Origin: a virus
DNA: 26,970 nucleotides
Strand: one strand, 5' to 3'
Virus record (IMG/VR): IMGVR_UViG_3300029882_000082
Coordinates: 1 to 26,970 of that record
Positions within the stretch are counted from its first letter, which is position 1. Each line of letters starts with the position of its first letter. Both the position numbers and the translations under genes were made by a program. Under the pieces are notes generated by a model. It saw only the letters and a list, made by a program, of their open reading frames with translations. It was not told the origin of the DNA and ran no database searches. Shown in pieces: positions 20,059 to 26,970 of this stretch.

Positions 20059-20372
20059 GCCGAGATCGCCATCAGTTCGGCACGGAAAGCTGCGGCGCGC
20101 GTTGCATCCTGAGCGGCCAGCATCGCAGCCGATTCAGCATTCATACGCTGCCATGCAGCCTTGGCAACCAGATTGCGCGCTTCCTGATCGCTGATCTTGC
20201 TGATGCCATTGTGCGGAACAAACGAATACATCTGTGTGCCGCGCGCCATAACATACGAGTCAGGGGCTGAATCACCGGGCGTTGCGACCTTCGCAATGAC
20301 GGTCAAACCCTTGATGAAGCCGACATTAACGGCTTGACCTACTTCCCATGCTTGCTTGCTGTTCTTGATCAT
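20055..20372 (-). CDS. Conserved small protein, first gene of the cassette, 105 aa
   Basis: GGAG lies 7 nt before the ATG at 20372. The product starts MIKNSKQAWEVGQAVNVGF, with beta-strand-like segments (LTVIAKVATPGDSAPDSYVMARGTQMYSFVPHNGISKI), and ends in an Ala-rich helix. I recognise the general style (KSKQAWEVG, GDSAPDSYV, FVPHNG) from phage proteins of unknown function, but no role is known. It heads the minus-strand operon of three genes. A weak TCTAAT -10 lies upstream; the -35 is poor. Confidence 0.7.
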   Translation of the reverse strand: MIKNSKQAWEVGQAVNVGFIKGLTVIAKVATPGDSAPDSYVMARGTQMYSFVPHNGISKISDQEARNLVAKAAWQRMNAESAAMLAAQDATRAAAFRAELMAISA

Positions 20373-20461
20373 TTTCGGCTCCGGTTGAGTTCGCTGCTGG
20401 TGTGATTAGAGTATGTGTTATGAGGTGGCAAATAGCAAGCACTATCTAATGGATGTTGCAG

Positions 20462-21262
20462 ATGGCGTTGACAGACAAGCAGCGCCGCTTCGTAGACGAG
20501 TACCTGATTGACTTGAATGCCACGCAGGCGGCAATTCGAGCCGGGTACAAGGGCGATCCAAATACGGTCGGTCCCCGCTTGTTGGTAAATGTTGGTATTG
20601 CGAAAGCGATTCAGTCGGCGAAACGGGGTCGCTCCAAACGCACGCAGATCACCGCTGACAAGGTTCTCCAGCGCTGGTGGGATCTCGCCAACGTCGACGT
20701 CAATGACCTGGTTGAATACCGGCGAGACAACTGCCGACACTGCTGGGGCGTGAATTTCGCCTATCAGTGGACGGAAGCAGAATTCGAGGCTGCCGACAAA
20801 GAAGCGGCTGATAAGGGCGATCGCCCACCGACCGACGAAGGCGGATACGGATTCGTGACAATCCGCGAGCCCAATCCTGAATGCCCTGAATGCGGCGGCG
20901 AGGGTCGCGGCAAGATTCATGTTCACGACACGCGCCGACTGAAAGGCGCTGCCCGCGCTCTATACGCTGGCGTGCATCAGGGCAAGGATGGGCTCAAGGT
21001 TCTGCTTGAGGACCGCGGCAAGGCGCTCGAGAACGTCGCCCGTCACCTTGGCATGTTCAACGACAAGCGTGATGACGATGTTAAGGCGCTCGCCGCAGAA
21101 AAACTGCGTCTTGAGAATGACCGCCTGCGCAAGAGCCTCGATGAAGAGATCAAGGCGCTAGAGATCGAGAAGCGCAAAGCCGAACTGGCACTCGCCGAGA
21201 AAGGCGGCGGAAACTCAAACGCCAAACTATTGGCCGACCTGATAGCGAAACTCCCTTCATGA
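20462..21262 (+). CDS. terS: Terminase small subunit with an internal zinc insertion
   Basis: The N-terminal 60 residues (ALTDKQRRFVDEYLIDLNATQAAIRAGYKGDPNTVGPRLLVNVGIAKAI) are the terminase_2 HTH that binds the phage packaging site. An insertion near 88-150 holds CRHC (91-94) and CPECGGEG (141-148), a zinc site seen in a subset of phages. The last 90 residues are a coiled coil (EKLRLENDRLRKSLDEEIKALEIEKRKAEL), used for oligomer assembly. Two ATGs are possible (20453 or 20462); I chose 20462 because most members start MALT. It overlaps terL by ATGA. Confidence 0.92.
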   Translation: MALTDKQRRFVDEYLIDLNATQAAIRAGYKGDPNTVGPRLLVNVGIAKAIQSAKRGRSKRTQITADKVLQRWWDLANVDVNDLVEYRRDNCRHCWGVNFAYQWTEAEFEAADKEAADKGDRPPTDEGGYGFVTIREPNPECPECGGEGRGKIHVHDTRRLKGAARALYAGVHQGKDGLKVLLEDRGKALENVARHLGMFNDKRDDDVKALAAEKLRLENDRLRKSLDEEIKALEIEKRKAELALAEKGGGNSNAKLLADLIAKLPS

Positions 21263-22590
21263 ATACCGGCAATCTGATGCTGGACCGCCAGCTAGGGCGC
21301 TGGTATCCGCTCAAGGACCATCCGGTACAGCTCGCGCTGGTTGACGCTGTTTCGACGGGAATCCGGTTTCCACTGGTTCCGGCTGGGCGCCGTAGCGGAA
21401 AGACCGAGCGGTTCAAGCGCTTTGTCGTGAAGCAGGCTTATGCCTACCCTGGCATGTACTTCGCCGCCGCGCCAACGCATGCGCAGGCGAAGAAGATCTT
21501 CTGGGACGACCTGAAGGCATTCGCGCTTTGCTGCATGCACAGTCGCAGGCCGTCCGAGTCTGACCTGATCATCTATCTGGACAACGGCAGCGAGATCCAT
21601 GTCATCGGTCTGGATAAACCGCAGCGCATTGAGGGCGTTCCATGGACTGGCGGCGGCATCGATGAGTTCGCCGACGTTAAGCCCGATGCATGGGAGGCAA
21701 ACATTCTCCCGGCGCTGAACACGGTCAATCCGACCATGCCCGACTATCGGGCGTGGTGCTGGCTGCTGGGCGTGCCGGATGGTCTGAACCATTATTACGA
21801 CCTGTGCATGCAGGCCGAGACCGGCGAAGACCCGAATTTCAAGGTATTCCACTGGAAGTCAGCGGAGATCCTGCCGATAGACGTCATCGACGCCATGAAG
21901 CGCGCGATGTCGGCGAAGCAATACAGACAGGAATTTGAAGCCTCGTTCGAGACAGCGACGGGCCGGATCTATGAGGATTACAGCAAGAGCAACCACACCT
22001 CAGAGCGAATCCAGCCGCACGAACAGTTGCTGTGGATGCATGACCAGAACTTTACGCCGCTGTCTTCTGCAATCGGAGTGCGCCGCGACAACGGGCTCTA
22101 TCTGCTCGATGAGATCGTGCTGACCAGTGCGATATCGAAGCAATCGGCCATGGAGTTCGTCGAGAAGTTCGTCAATCACCAGAACCGCGAAGTCATTATC
22201 TACGGCGATCCGGCTGGCCGGGCTGGCGAGAAACACGGTCACGCGTCGGATTACACGGACATTGAAGGCGTGCTGAAGGCCCATAACTGGAAGTTCGTGC
22301 GCAAGGTCAAGCCTGCCGCTCCTGCAATCAAGGATCGGCAGAACGCCGTCCGCACGAAGATTTGCACCGCTGACGGCGTTCGAAGCCTGTTCGTCAATCC
22401 GACGACGGCCAAGTGGTGCGACAAGGGTCTTGCGACGGTCCAGTTGCAGGAAGGATCGACGTTTCAGGAAGACCAGAAGAACAAGTATCAGCACATTACG
22501 ACGGCGATTGGGTATTGCGTCGACGTCGAATGGCCGAGCATCAAGGGCATCGCGTCACAGGCGGCCCACGTCCCTCACATGAACAGGTGA
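21259..22590 (+). CDS. terL: Terminase large subunit
   Basis: The product is 443 aa. Walker A GRRSGKT is at 43-49 and Walker B IDEF at 134-137, with the catalytic Glu. The nuclease domain has Asp262 (HDQNFTPLSSAIG) and Asp317 (IYGDPAG), and a His near the end (KYQHITTAIGYCVDVEW). The enzyme pumps DNA into the prohead with ATP and cuts concatemers. The length suits the Terminase_6 style of siphophage and podophage enzymes. Its frame begins 1 nt inside the terS stop. Confidence 0.95.
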   Translation: MNTGNLMLDRQLGRWYPLKDHPVQLALVDAVSTGIRFPLVPAGRRSGKTERFKRFVVKQAYAYPGMYFAAAPTHAQAKKIFWDDLKAFALCCMHSRRPSESDLIIYLDNGSEIHVIGLDKPQRIEGVPWTGGGIDEFADVKPDAWEANILPALNTVNPTMPDYRAWCWLLGVPDGLNHYYDLCMQAETGEDPNFKVFHWKSAEILPIDVIDAMKRAMSAKQYRQEFEASFETATGRIYEDYSKSNHTSERIQPHEQLLWMHDQNFTPLSSAIGVRRDNGLYLLDEIVLTSAISKQSAMEFVEKFVNHQNREVIIYGDPAGRAGEKHGHASDYTDIEGVLKAHNWKFVRKVKPAAPAIKDRQNAVRTKICTADGVRSLFVNPTTAKWCDKGLATVQLQEGSTFQEDQKNKYQHITTAIGYCVDVEWPSIKGIASQAAHVPHMNR

Positions 22591-22594
22591 TGCA

Positions 22595-22825
22595 ATGAGT
22601 TTCGACATTGGCTGGGTACCTGAGGGTTGGGTGCGCGGCAATCCTCTCGGCATCATCAACAACGGGTTTCGCGGTGGGCCTCAGGCAGCGTTCTATTACA
22701 AGGTCCAGTCACTTATTGACGAGATCCCGGCGATAGGCGCAGTTCAATTCCACGAAAGCGAGTTTGACAAGGCGCGCGCGTGGTTTGAATGGTGGCATCA
22801 ACCAATTGGCGAGGTCGCAGCATGA
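22595..22825 (+). CDS. Small head-region protein, 76 aa
   Basis: It starts 4 nt after the terminase stop. The sequence (MSFDIGWVPEGWVRGNPLGIINNGFRGGPQAAFYYKVQSLIDEIPAIGAVQFHESEFDKARAWFEWWHQPIGEVAA) is rich in Gly and Trp. The stop overlaps the ATG of the next small gene. I do not recognise it. Genes of this size between terminase and portal are often accessory and not essential. Confidence 0.65.
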   Translation: MSFDIGWVPEGWVRGNPLGIINNGFRGGPQAAFYYKVQSLIDEIPAIGAVQFHESEFDKARAWFEWWHQPIGEVAA

Positions 22826-22968
22826 AAAAACCACACATCAATCGCTGGTGGCGCGATGACCTTTGGCATTGTCAAGTGAGCATTCATCATGGCTTGGGCC
22901 GCACTCTGCGCGAAGCCTTCGAATTGTGCATGCTAGCAAAGCAACGATGGAATGGAGCGGCCGAATGA
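22822..22968 (+). CDS. Tiny basic protein, 48 aa
   Basis: ATGA overlaps at both ends define this frame. The peptide (MKKPHINRWWRDDLWHCQVSIHHGLGRTLREAFELCMLAKQRWNGAAE) is rich in Trp, His and Arg. It has no known motif. It is one of three short genes between terminase and portal. Confidence 0.6.
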   Translation: MKKPHINRWWRDDLWHCQVSIHHGLGRTLREAFELCMLAKQRWNGAAE

Positions 22969-23144
22969 GCAAAATCCACCTTAACCCGGCGCACAAGGGC
23001 GACCTTCACAAGGCGCTGGGCATTCCGCAGGACAAGCCGATCCCCGAAGCCAAGCTCGACGCAGCCAAAAGCTCGAGCAATGCGCATGTCCGGGAGATGG
23101 CAACCTTCGCAAAGAACGCACGCGGTTTCAAGCACGCCAAGTAA
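22965..23144 (+). CDS. Conserved small protein, 59 aa
   Basis: It begins MSKIHLNPAHKGDLHKALGIPQDKPIPEAKLDAAKSSSNAHVREMATFAKNARGF. The opening NPAHKGDLHKALG with IPEAKL is a recurrent phage small-protein pattern that I have seen in many phage head regions, without a known role. The chosen ATG (22965) overlaps the preceding stop. The portal gene follows 9 nt later. Confidence 0.75.
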   Translation: MSKIHLNPAHKGDLHKALGIPQDKPIPEAKLDAAKSSSNAHVREMATFAKNARGFKHAK

Positions 23145-23153
23145 CGGACCAAA

Positions 23154-24629
23154 ATGTTTAAGACCCTGCAGAAGGATTTCCCGAAAGACAAGGATTTCCC
23201 TGAGCGGACATTCCGCCTGCAGACGCTCCAACGTGTGCTATGCGGAACGCTCTATGACGAGCTCAGGCACGCATTCGATGAGGAAGAGTCAGGCGACGGC
23301 ACTTACATTCCGTTGCGCAAACGTCGCCCCAGTGTGCGCATGAACCTGTGCCGCACGGTGGTGAATGATTCGGTCTCACTGCTGTTCTCCGAGGGTCACT
23401 TTCCCGCGGTCGACCTGAAAGATCCCGACCAGAAGCAGACGATGGGGAAACTCATCAAGGAATGCGGGGTGAACGCGGTCATGATCGACGCAGCCACGAA
23501 AGGCAGTGTCGGCTCGGTTGCAGTCCTGTTTCGCGTGCTCAGTAATCGCGTCTTTTTCGACGTGATGGATACGGACTACCTGACGCCGGCCTGGAATCCG
23601 AAGGCACCTGACACGCTGCTGAAGGTCCGGGAACTGTACAAGGTCAAGGGATCGACGCTCGCTGATTCAGGCTACGCGATCAAGCCCGATGACCTGGGCG
23701 CGCAGTTCTGGTTCCAGCGCGAGTGGGACGATACCGACGAAACATGGTTCATCCCATGGAAGGTGTCGGAGCAGGCTGAAAAGAAACTGGCGGGTGTTGA
23801 GTTCAAGCCAGTGGTCGATGACGAGAAGACCGTCAATCACGCGCTCGGCTTCGTGCCTGTTGTGTGGATCCGGAATCTCCCTGGCGGGGATACGGCGGAT
23901 GGCAAGCCGACGTTCTGCGACGAAGCGATCGATACGCAGATTGAAATCGACTATCAGCTGTCGCAGGATGGTCGCGGGCTGAAGTACACGTCCGATCCAA
24001 CGCTGCTCATCAAGGAACCGGCGTTCGGCGAACAGGGGCCGACAACCAAGGGCGCTGCCAACGCGATCAAGGTCAGCGAGAACGGCGACGCCAAGTTGCT
24101 GGAGATCAACGGCACTGGTAGCGCTGCGGTGATCGAGTACATCAAGTACCTACGCGAAATCCAGCTCGAAACGCTGCACGGCAATCGCACCAGCCCGGAA
24201 AAAATGTCCTCGGCCCAGTCCGGCCGTGCCATGGAGCTGATGAACCAGGCGCTGGTATGGCTTGCCGATCGGCTCCGCATCAGTTACGGAGAAGGCGGGC
24301 TCCTGGAACTGCTGCGCATGATTGCGAAGGCGGCTGACAAGTTTGAGCTCGTCTTCAAGGATGGCGACAAGGTCGGCACGTTCGACATCAAGTCAGGAAT
24401 CAGCCTGCGCTGGCCGGCATGGTACGCGCCGACGATGCAAGACATGCTGACGCGCGCCACCACGCTCTCAAAATTGTGCGATTCAGGTCTGCTGAGTCGT
24501 GAAACCGCGATCAAGATCCTGGCAGCGGAATACGACATCGAAGACGCCGCTGCCGAAAAACTGCTCGCAGATGCGGATATGAAGCAGCGCAACGAAGAAG
24601 CGCAGAAGAAAGTGCAGATCAACGAATAA
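23154..24629 (+). CDS. Portal protein, SPP1 gp6-like
   Basis: The 491-aa product has the portal pattern of the SPP1 gp6 family: a helical N-terminus, RMNLCRTVVNDSVSLLFSEG, the clip/stem region with DTQIEIDYQLSQDGRGLKYTSDP, and a long C-terminal helix (PEKMSSAQSGRAMELMNQALVWLADRLR) containing the tunnel segment. The portal ring forms the packaging vertex that binds terminase and later the tail connector. The end (EDAAAEKLLADADMKQRNEEAQKK) is a coiled coil. A CCGGC/GCCGG hairpin near 24632-24646 follows the stop. Confidence 0.9.
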   Translation: MFKTLQKDFPKDKDFPERTFRLQTLQRVLCGTLYDELRHAFDEEESGDGTYIPLRKRRPSVRMNLCRTVVNDSVSLLFSEGHFPAVDLKDPDQKQTMGKLIKECGVNAVMIDAATKGSVGSVAVLFRVLSNRVFFDVMDTDYLTPAWNPKAPDTLLKVRELYKVKGSTLADSGYAIKPDDLGAQFWFQREWDDTDETWFIPWKVSEQAEKKLAGVEFKPVVDDEKTVNHALGFVPVVWIRNLPGGDTADGKPTFCDEAIDTQIEIDYQLSQDGRGLKYTSDPTLLIKEPAFGEQGPTTKGAANAIKVSENGDAKLLEINGTGSAAVIEYIKYLREIQLETLHGNRTSPEKMSSAQSGRAMELMNQALVWLADRLRISYGEGGLLELLRMIAKAADKFELVFKDGDKVGTFDIKSGISLRWPAWYAPTMQDMLTRATTLSKLCDSGLLSRETAIKILAAEYDIEDAAAEKLLADADMKQRNEEAQKKVQINE

Positions 24630-24692
24630 CCCGGCTTGATGCCGGAAATCAACCAGGCCGCTCGATGCGACCTTTTTCATTGGAGAGGCTCG

Positions 24693-25352
24693 ATGCCGAA
24701 CCTGTTGCGCCAAATGATGATGCAGGCCCGTTTGATGGAAGGCGAACCCGGAACTCCTGGTGGTGGTCCTGCTACGCCAGTTACACCGCCTGCTGCACCT
24801 GTCACGCCACCGGCCAAGACCGGCAATCCGCTGCTCGACCTTCCCATCGAGGAAGTGCCTGACCAGTGGCGTGAACACGCACGTGAACTGCGTCGTGAAA
24901 ACGCAAGTCTCCGCGAGAAAACGAAGTCGATTGATGAAGCTGCGGCGCAGGCAAAAATCGATGAAGCGGTGCGCAAAGCCGTTGAAGCGCAAGAAACCAA
25001 GACGAAAGCGATCATCGACGCCGAGCGTGAGGCCTCACACCGCCGCATCATCAACTCCGAAGTTAAGGGCGCCGCCCTGTCGATCGGTCTCCAGGATGCT
25101 GATGCGATCAAGTTGATCGACATTTCAAGCCTGAAGGTAGACGAGAACGGCGAAGTGGCCGGCGTCACGGAACTGCTTGCCGCTTTCAAGACGGCCAAGC
25201 CGTACCTCTTCAAGGAAGCGCCTGCGCACAGCAGCAACCCGAATCCGCCTCCGCCTAAAGCGAAAGTGGAAACGTTCGATGCCCGCAAGGCTACGCCTGA
25301 AGAGCGCGCAGCCAAGGCGAAAGAACTCGGTATCTCCAACAGGGAACGCTAG
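24693..25352 (+). CDS. Scaffold protein
   Basis: The 219-aa product starts at 24693 (GGAGAGG 4-5 nt upstream). The N-terminus has a Pro/Gly-rich linker (GTPGGGPATPVTPPAAPVTPP). Residues about 60-140 are a charged coiled coil (EHARELRRENASLREKTKSIDEAAAQAKIDEAVRKAVEAQETKTKAI). Then come LSIGLQDADAIKLIDISSLKVDENGEV and a basic tail. This composition and its place between portal and major capsid are those of a phage scaffolding protein, which guides prohead assembly and leaves before packaging. The Pro-rich start is less common. Confidence 0.82.
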   Translation: MPNLLRQMMMQARLMEGEPGTPGGGPATPVTPPAAPVTPPAKTGNPLLDLPIEEVPDQWREHARELRRENASLREKTKSIDEAAAQAKIDEAVRKAVEAQETKTKAIIDAEREASHRRIINSEVKGAALSIGLQDADAIKLIDISSLKVDENGEVAGVTELLAAFKTAKPYLFKEAPAHSSNPNPPPPKAKVETFDARKATPEERAAKAKELGISNRER

Positions 25353-25383
25353 ATCCGGTATCTGGCCTCACCCGCTTTGATCT

Positions 25384-25413
25384 GAGCCCGCCGCGCGCGG
25401 GTTCTTTGCTTTA
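25384..25413 (+). terminator. Intrinsic terminator between scaffold and capsid
   Basis: GAGCCCGC, loop CGCGC, GCGGGTTC form an 8-bp stem (one G.U), followed by TTTGCTTTATT. It may limit read-through of scaffold and earlier genes, or act only partly, so that capsid RNA is set separately. I see no strong promoter in 25414-25470. Confidence 0.7.
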
Positions 25414-25473
25414 TTGCCCGACAGCCCTGGTGGCGAGGGGAAAGACCCTTACCCAAACCATACAGGACTCACC

Positions 25474-26832
25474 ATGGCATTGAATAACCTGCCGACCGCA
25501 CTGCAAAGCGCGATTCAGCTCGGCTTCCTTGAACACCGCTTTGGCCTGCCGCTGAAGGCAAAACTGGGCTTCCGCTCCATTGCCGACCGCGAGCCGTTCA
25601 CCGCCAACATCGGTGAAACGATCACCAAGACCCGTACCGGTCTGCTGCCGGTCATCACGACCCCGATGGCGCCGGCTGCCAACTCGGACTTCACGTCCGG
25701 ACTCACGCCGCAAAACTACTCGCTCGAACAGTACATCCTAGGCATCGGCCAGTACGCGGGCAACATGCAACTGAACGTGGTGACGCAGCGCGTCGCTATC
25801 GCCGACTTCTTCCTGCGCAATGCCTACGCGCTGGGCGAACAGGCGTTCCGTTCGGTCGACGCACTGGCGCAGCAAACCCTGTTCAATGCGTACATGGGCG
25901 GCAACACCCGCGTGCGCGTTACGCTGGGTTCTACCGGCCCGACCATCTCGGTCGACGATATCCGCGGCTTCCAGACCACGCTGAACGCACAAGGTCAACC
26001 GGTCGCCGTATCGGGTTCGAACCCGGTCAACGTTGTGGTGGGCGCCGATACCTATTCGCTCACTGGCTTCGCGGCGGATGGCACGAACGTTTCGACCGCG
26101 CCTGGCGGTGTGTCGGGTACGCTGACGTTCTCGACCAACGTGACGGTCTCGGACGGCACCGCCGCCCAACCGGTCATTTCGGCCGTAGCACCTTATGTGG
26201 TTCGTCCGAGCACTTCGGCGGCCAACGTGATGGCCCAGACGACCGCAGCGATCTCGTCGGCCAATGACATCAACAACGGCAAGCTGACGATGTCGATGAT
26301 CCTGAACGCCAAGGCTACGATGTCGGCCAACGGGGTCCCGGTTGCTAACGACAGCGGCATGTACAACCTGTACTGCGATCCGTTGCAGGCAACCGGTCTG
26401 TACAGCGACCCAGCGTTCCAGCAATTCTTCCGCGGTCAGGTGACGACCGAAGAATACCGTCAAGGTATCGTCGCGCAACTCCTGGGTGTTCGCATCCAGG
26501 AAACCAACATGAACCCGGTGCAGACGCTCTCGGGCGTCGGCGTGGTGCGTCGCGGCCTGCTGTGCGGCCAGGGTGCACTGGTCGAGGGCGAGTTCACGGC
26601 AGACGCATACAACGCGGCGATGGAATCCGACGACGGCGACATGATTGCCGTGGTTGACGGCATCGCGCACGTGACGCGTGAGCCGCTGGATGCGCTCAAG
26701 CAGGTTGTGACGCAAACCTGGTCGTACATCGGCGGCTTCGTTGTGCCGACCGACACGACGACGACCGCCGCAACGATCCCCACCGCATCAAGCGCTGCGC
26801 AAAAACGCTGCGTGATGCTCGAATCGTTGTAA
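25474..26832 (+). CDS. Major capsid protein
   Basis: The start at 25474 has AGGA about 7 nt upstream and gives 452 aa. The early part (ALNNLPTALQSAIQLGFLEHRFGLPLKAKLGFRSIADREPFTANIGETITKTRTGLLPVI) and the end with VTREPLDALKQVVTQTWSYIGGFVVPT fit an HK97-fold coat protein that follows a scaffold. Residues about 180-250 are Thr/Val/Gly-rich and beta-like (VVVGADTYSLTGFAADGTNVSTAPGGVSGTLTFS), probably an extra insertion domain as in P22-type coats. No protease gene precedes it, so processing is unlikely. Confidence 0.88.
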   Translation: MALNNLPTALQSAIQLGFLEHRFGLPLKAKLGFRSIADREPFTANIGETITKTRTGLLPVITTPMAPAANSDFTSGLTPQNYSLEQYILGIGQYAGNMQLNVVTQRVAIADFFLRNAYALGEQAFRSVDALAQQTLFNAYMGGNTRVRVTLGSTGPTISVDDIRGFQTTLNAQGQPVAVSGSNPVNVVVGADTYSLTGFAADGTNVSTAPGGVSGTLTFSTNVTVSDGTAAQPVISAVAPYVVRPSTSAANVMAQTTAAISSANDINNGKLTMSMILNAKATMSANGVPVANDSGMYNLYCDPLQATGLYSDPAFQQFFRGQVTTEEYRQGIVAQLLGVRIQETNMNPVQTLSGVGVVRRGLLCGQGALVEGEFTADAYNAAMESDDGDMIAVVDGIAHVTREPLDALKQVVTQTWSYIGGFVVPTDTTTTAATIPTASSAAQKRCVMLESL

Positions 26833-26847
26833 TCAGGCAAGGGGACC

Positions 26848-26868
26848 GGAGCAATTCCGGCTCCTTTT
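26848..26868 (+). terminator. Terminator after the major capsid gene
   Basis: GGAGC, a 7-nt loop, GCTCC and TTTT make a short intrinsic terminator. A second hairpin, AAGCCCC/GGGGCTT (26870-26893), follows at once and stands just before the next gene's ribosome site, so it may affect translation or give tandem termination. Confidence 0.65.
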
Positions 26869-26909
26869 CAAGCCCCTGTCCCCTCGGGGGCTTCATAAAG
26901 GAGATTCAC

Positions 26910-26970
26910 ATGCCCAGACCAGCCAAGCAGGAAGTGCCGGAAACCATCGAACCCGCGGCGCCGCGATTCA
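26910..26970 (+). CDS. Partial late gene at the right edge
   Basis: The ATG at 26910 has AAAGGAG 6 nt upstream. Only 20 codons are visible (MPRPAKQEVPETIEPAAPRF), a Pro/Glu-rich start. In this position one expects a head-completion or connector protein, but the visible part does not allow an assignment. Confidence 0.6.
   Translation, partial: MPRPAKQEVPETIEPAAPRF

Noticed and set aside
24632-24646. Hairpin CCGGC/GCCGG after the portal gene
   Set aside because: No T-run follows, so I do not call a terminator.
25738-26715. Minus-strand open frame of 325 codons
   Set aside because: Arg/His-rich antisense shadow of the capsid gene.
1-26970. tRNA genes, CRISPR arrays, insertion sequences, integrase and attachment sites
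   Set aside because: I looked for tRNA-like TTCRA arms near acceptor pairs, regular long direct repeats, transposase motifs and tyrosine or serine recombinase motifs, and saw none that could be supported.

Overview
The window is the immunity, early, replication and head-morphogenesis half of a lambdoid-style tailed phage, probably a prophage of Burkholderia or a close relative. This rests on moderately high GC, protein families I recognise from beta-proteobacterial phages, and the gene order. It is an assignment from pattern, not from a search. No integrase, attachment site, lysis or tail gene lies inside the window, and both ends cut through genes.

Left part (1-3870), mainly minus strand. 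A LexA/S24-type repressor (3010-3786) faces a short Cro-like gene (from 3871). Two operator pairs with the same 17-bp site (TTAAACACCAYGTTTAA) and the same 24-bp centre-to-centre spacing lie at 1852-1892 (left) and 3820-3860 (right). They sit on a PL and a PR of identical geometry, with a 17-bp spacer and a TTTAAT -10. Between them are a Doc/Fic toxin with its antitoxin and one plus-strand small gene. PL drives a minus-strand early operon: an 84-aa gene, a 129-aa gene, then about 780 nt without a convincing gene, then a 54-aa gene and a partial gene. The 780-nt gap (about 361-1140) is packed with complementary helices, including two long-range helices of 18 and 17 pairs. Wherever an imperfect pair decides the strand in the helices I list, it is G.U on the minus strand. 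I interpret it as a large, ornate non-coding RNA of the phage, and it is the most interesting thing here.

Middle part (3871-14469), plus strand. A rightward early operon carries Cro, a conserved phage protein, an HNH-AP2 protein joined to a Fis-type helix-turn-helix, and a run of very small genes. A replication module follows: YdaU-like protein, SF2 helicase and zinc-ribbon/Toprim primase, with a possible origin made of AACCCA/TGGGTT sites at 45-bp intervals in the 5' end of the helicase gene. Then come HD phosphohydrolase, XRE regulator, ParB-like protein, NinG/Rap and small accessory proteins. Most neighbouring genes overlap by ATGA, so translation is probably coupled along much of the operon.

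Switch to late expression (14470-17540). A Q-like zinc protein (14548-15084) has its own TATAAT promoter under a palindrome. After two more genes there is a candidate late promoter (15936-15964) and, about 170 nt on, an intrinsic terminator (16109-16142). This resembles lambda pR'-tR'. After four small genes, 17034-17540 is a 507-bp non-coding stretch with five TGAYYYRAG repeats and a second, plus-strand structured RNA candidate.

Right part (17541-26970). Late genes follow: a zinc-binding small protein, a calcineurin-like phosphoesterase with DNA-binding N-terminal modules, a small beta-rich protein, small and large terminase, small head-region genes, an SPP1-type portal, scaffold and major capsid. 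A minus-strand three-gene cassette (19386-20372), including a GIY-YIG endonuclease, interrupts the late operon just before the terminase.
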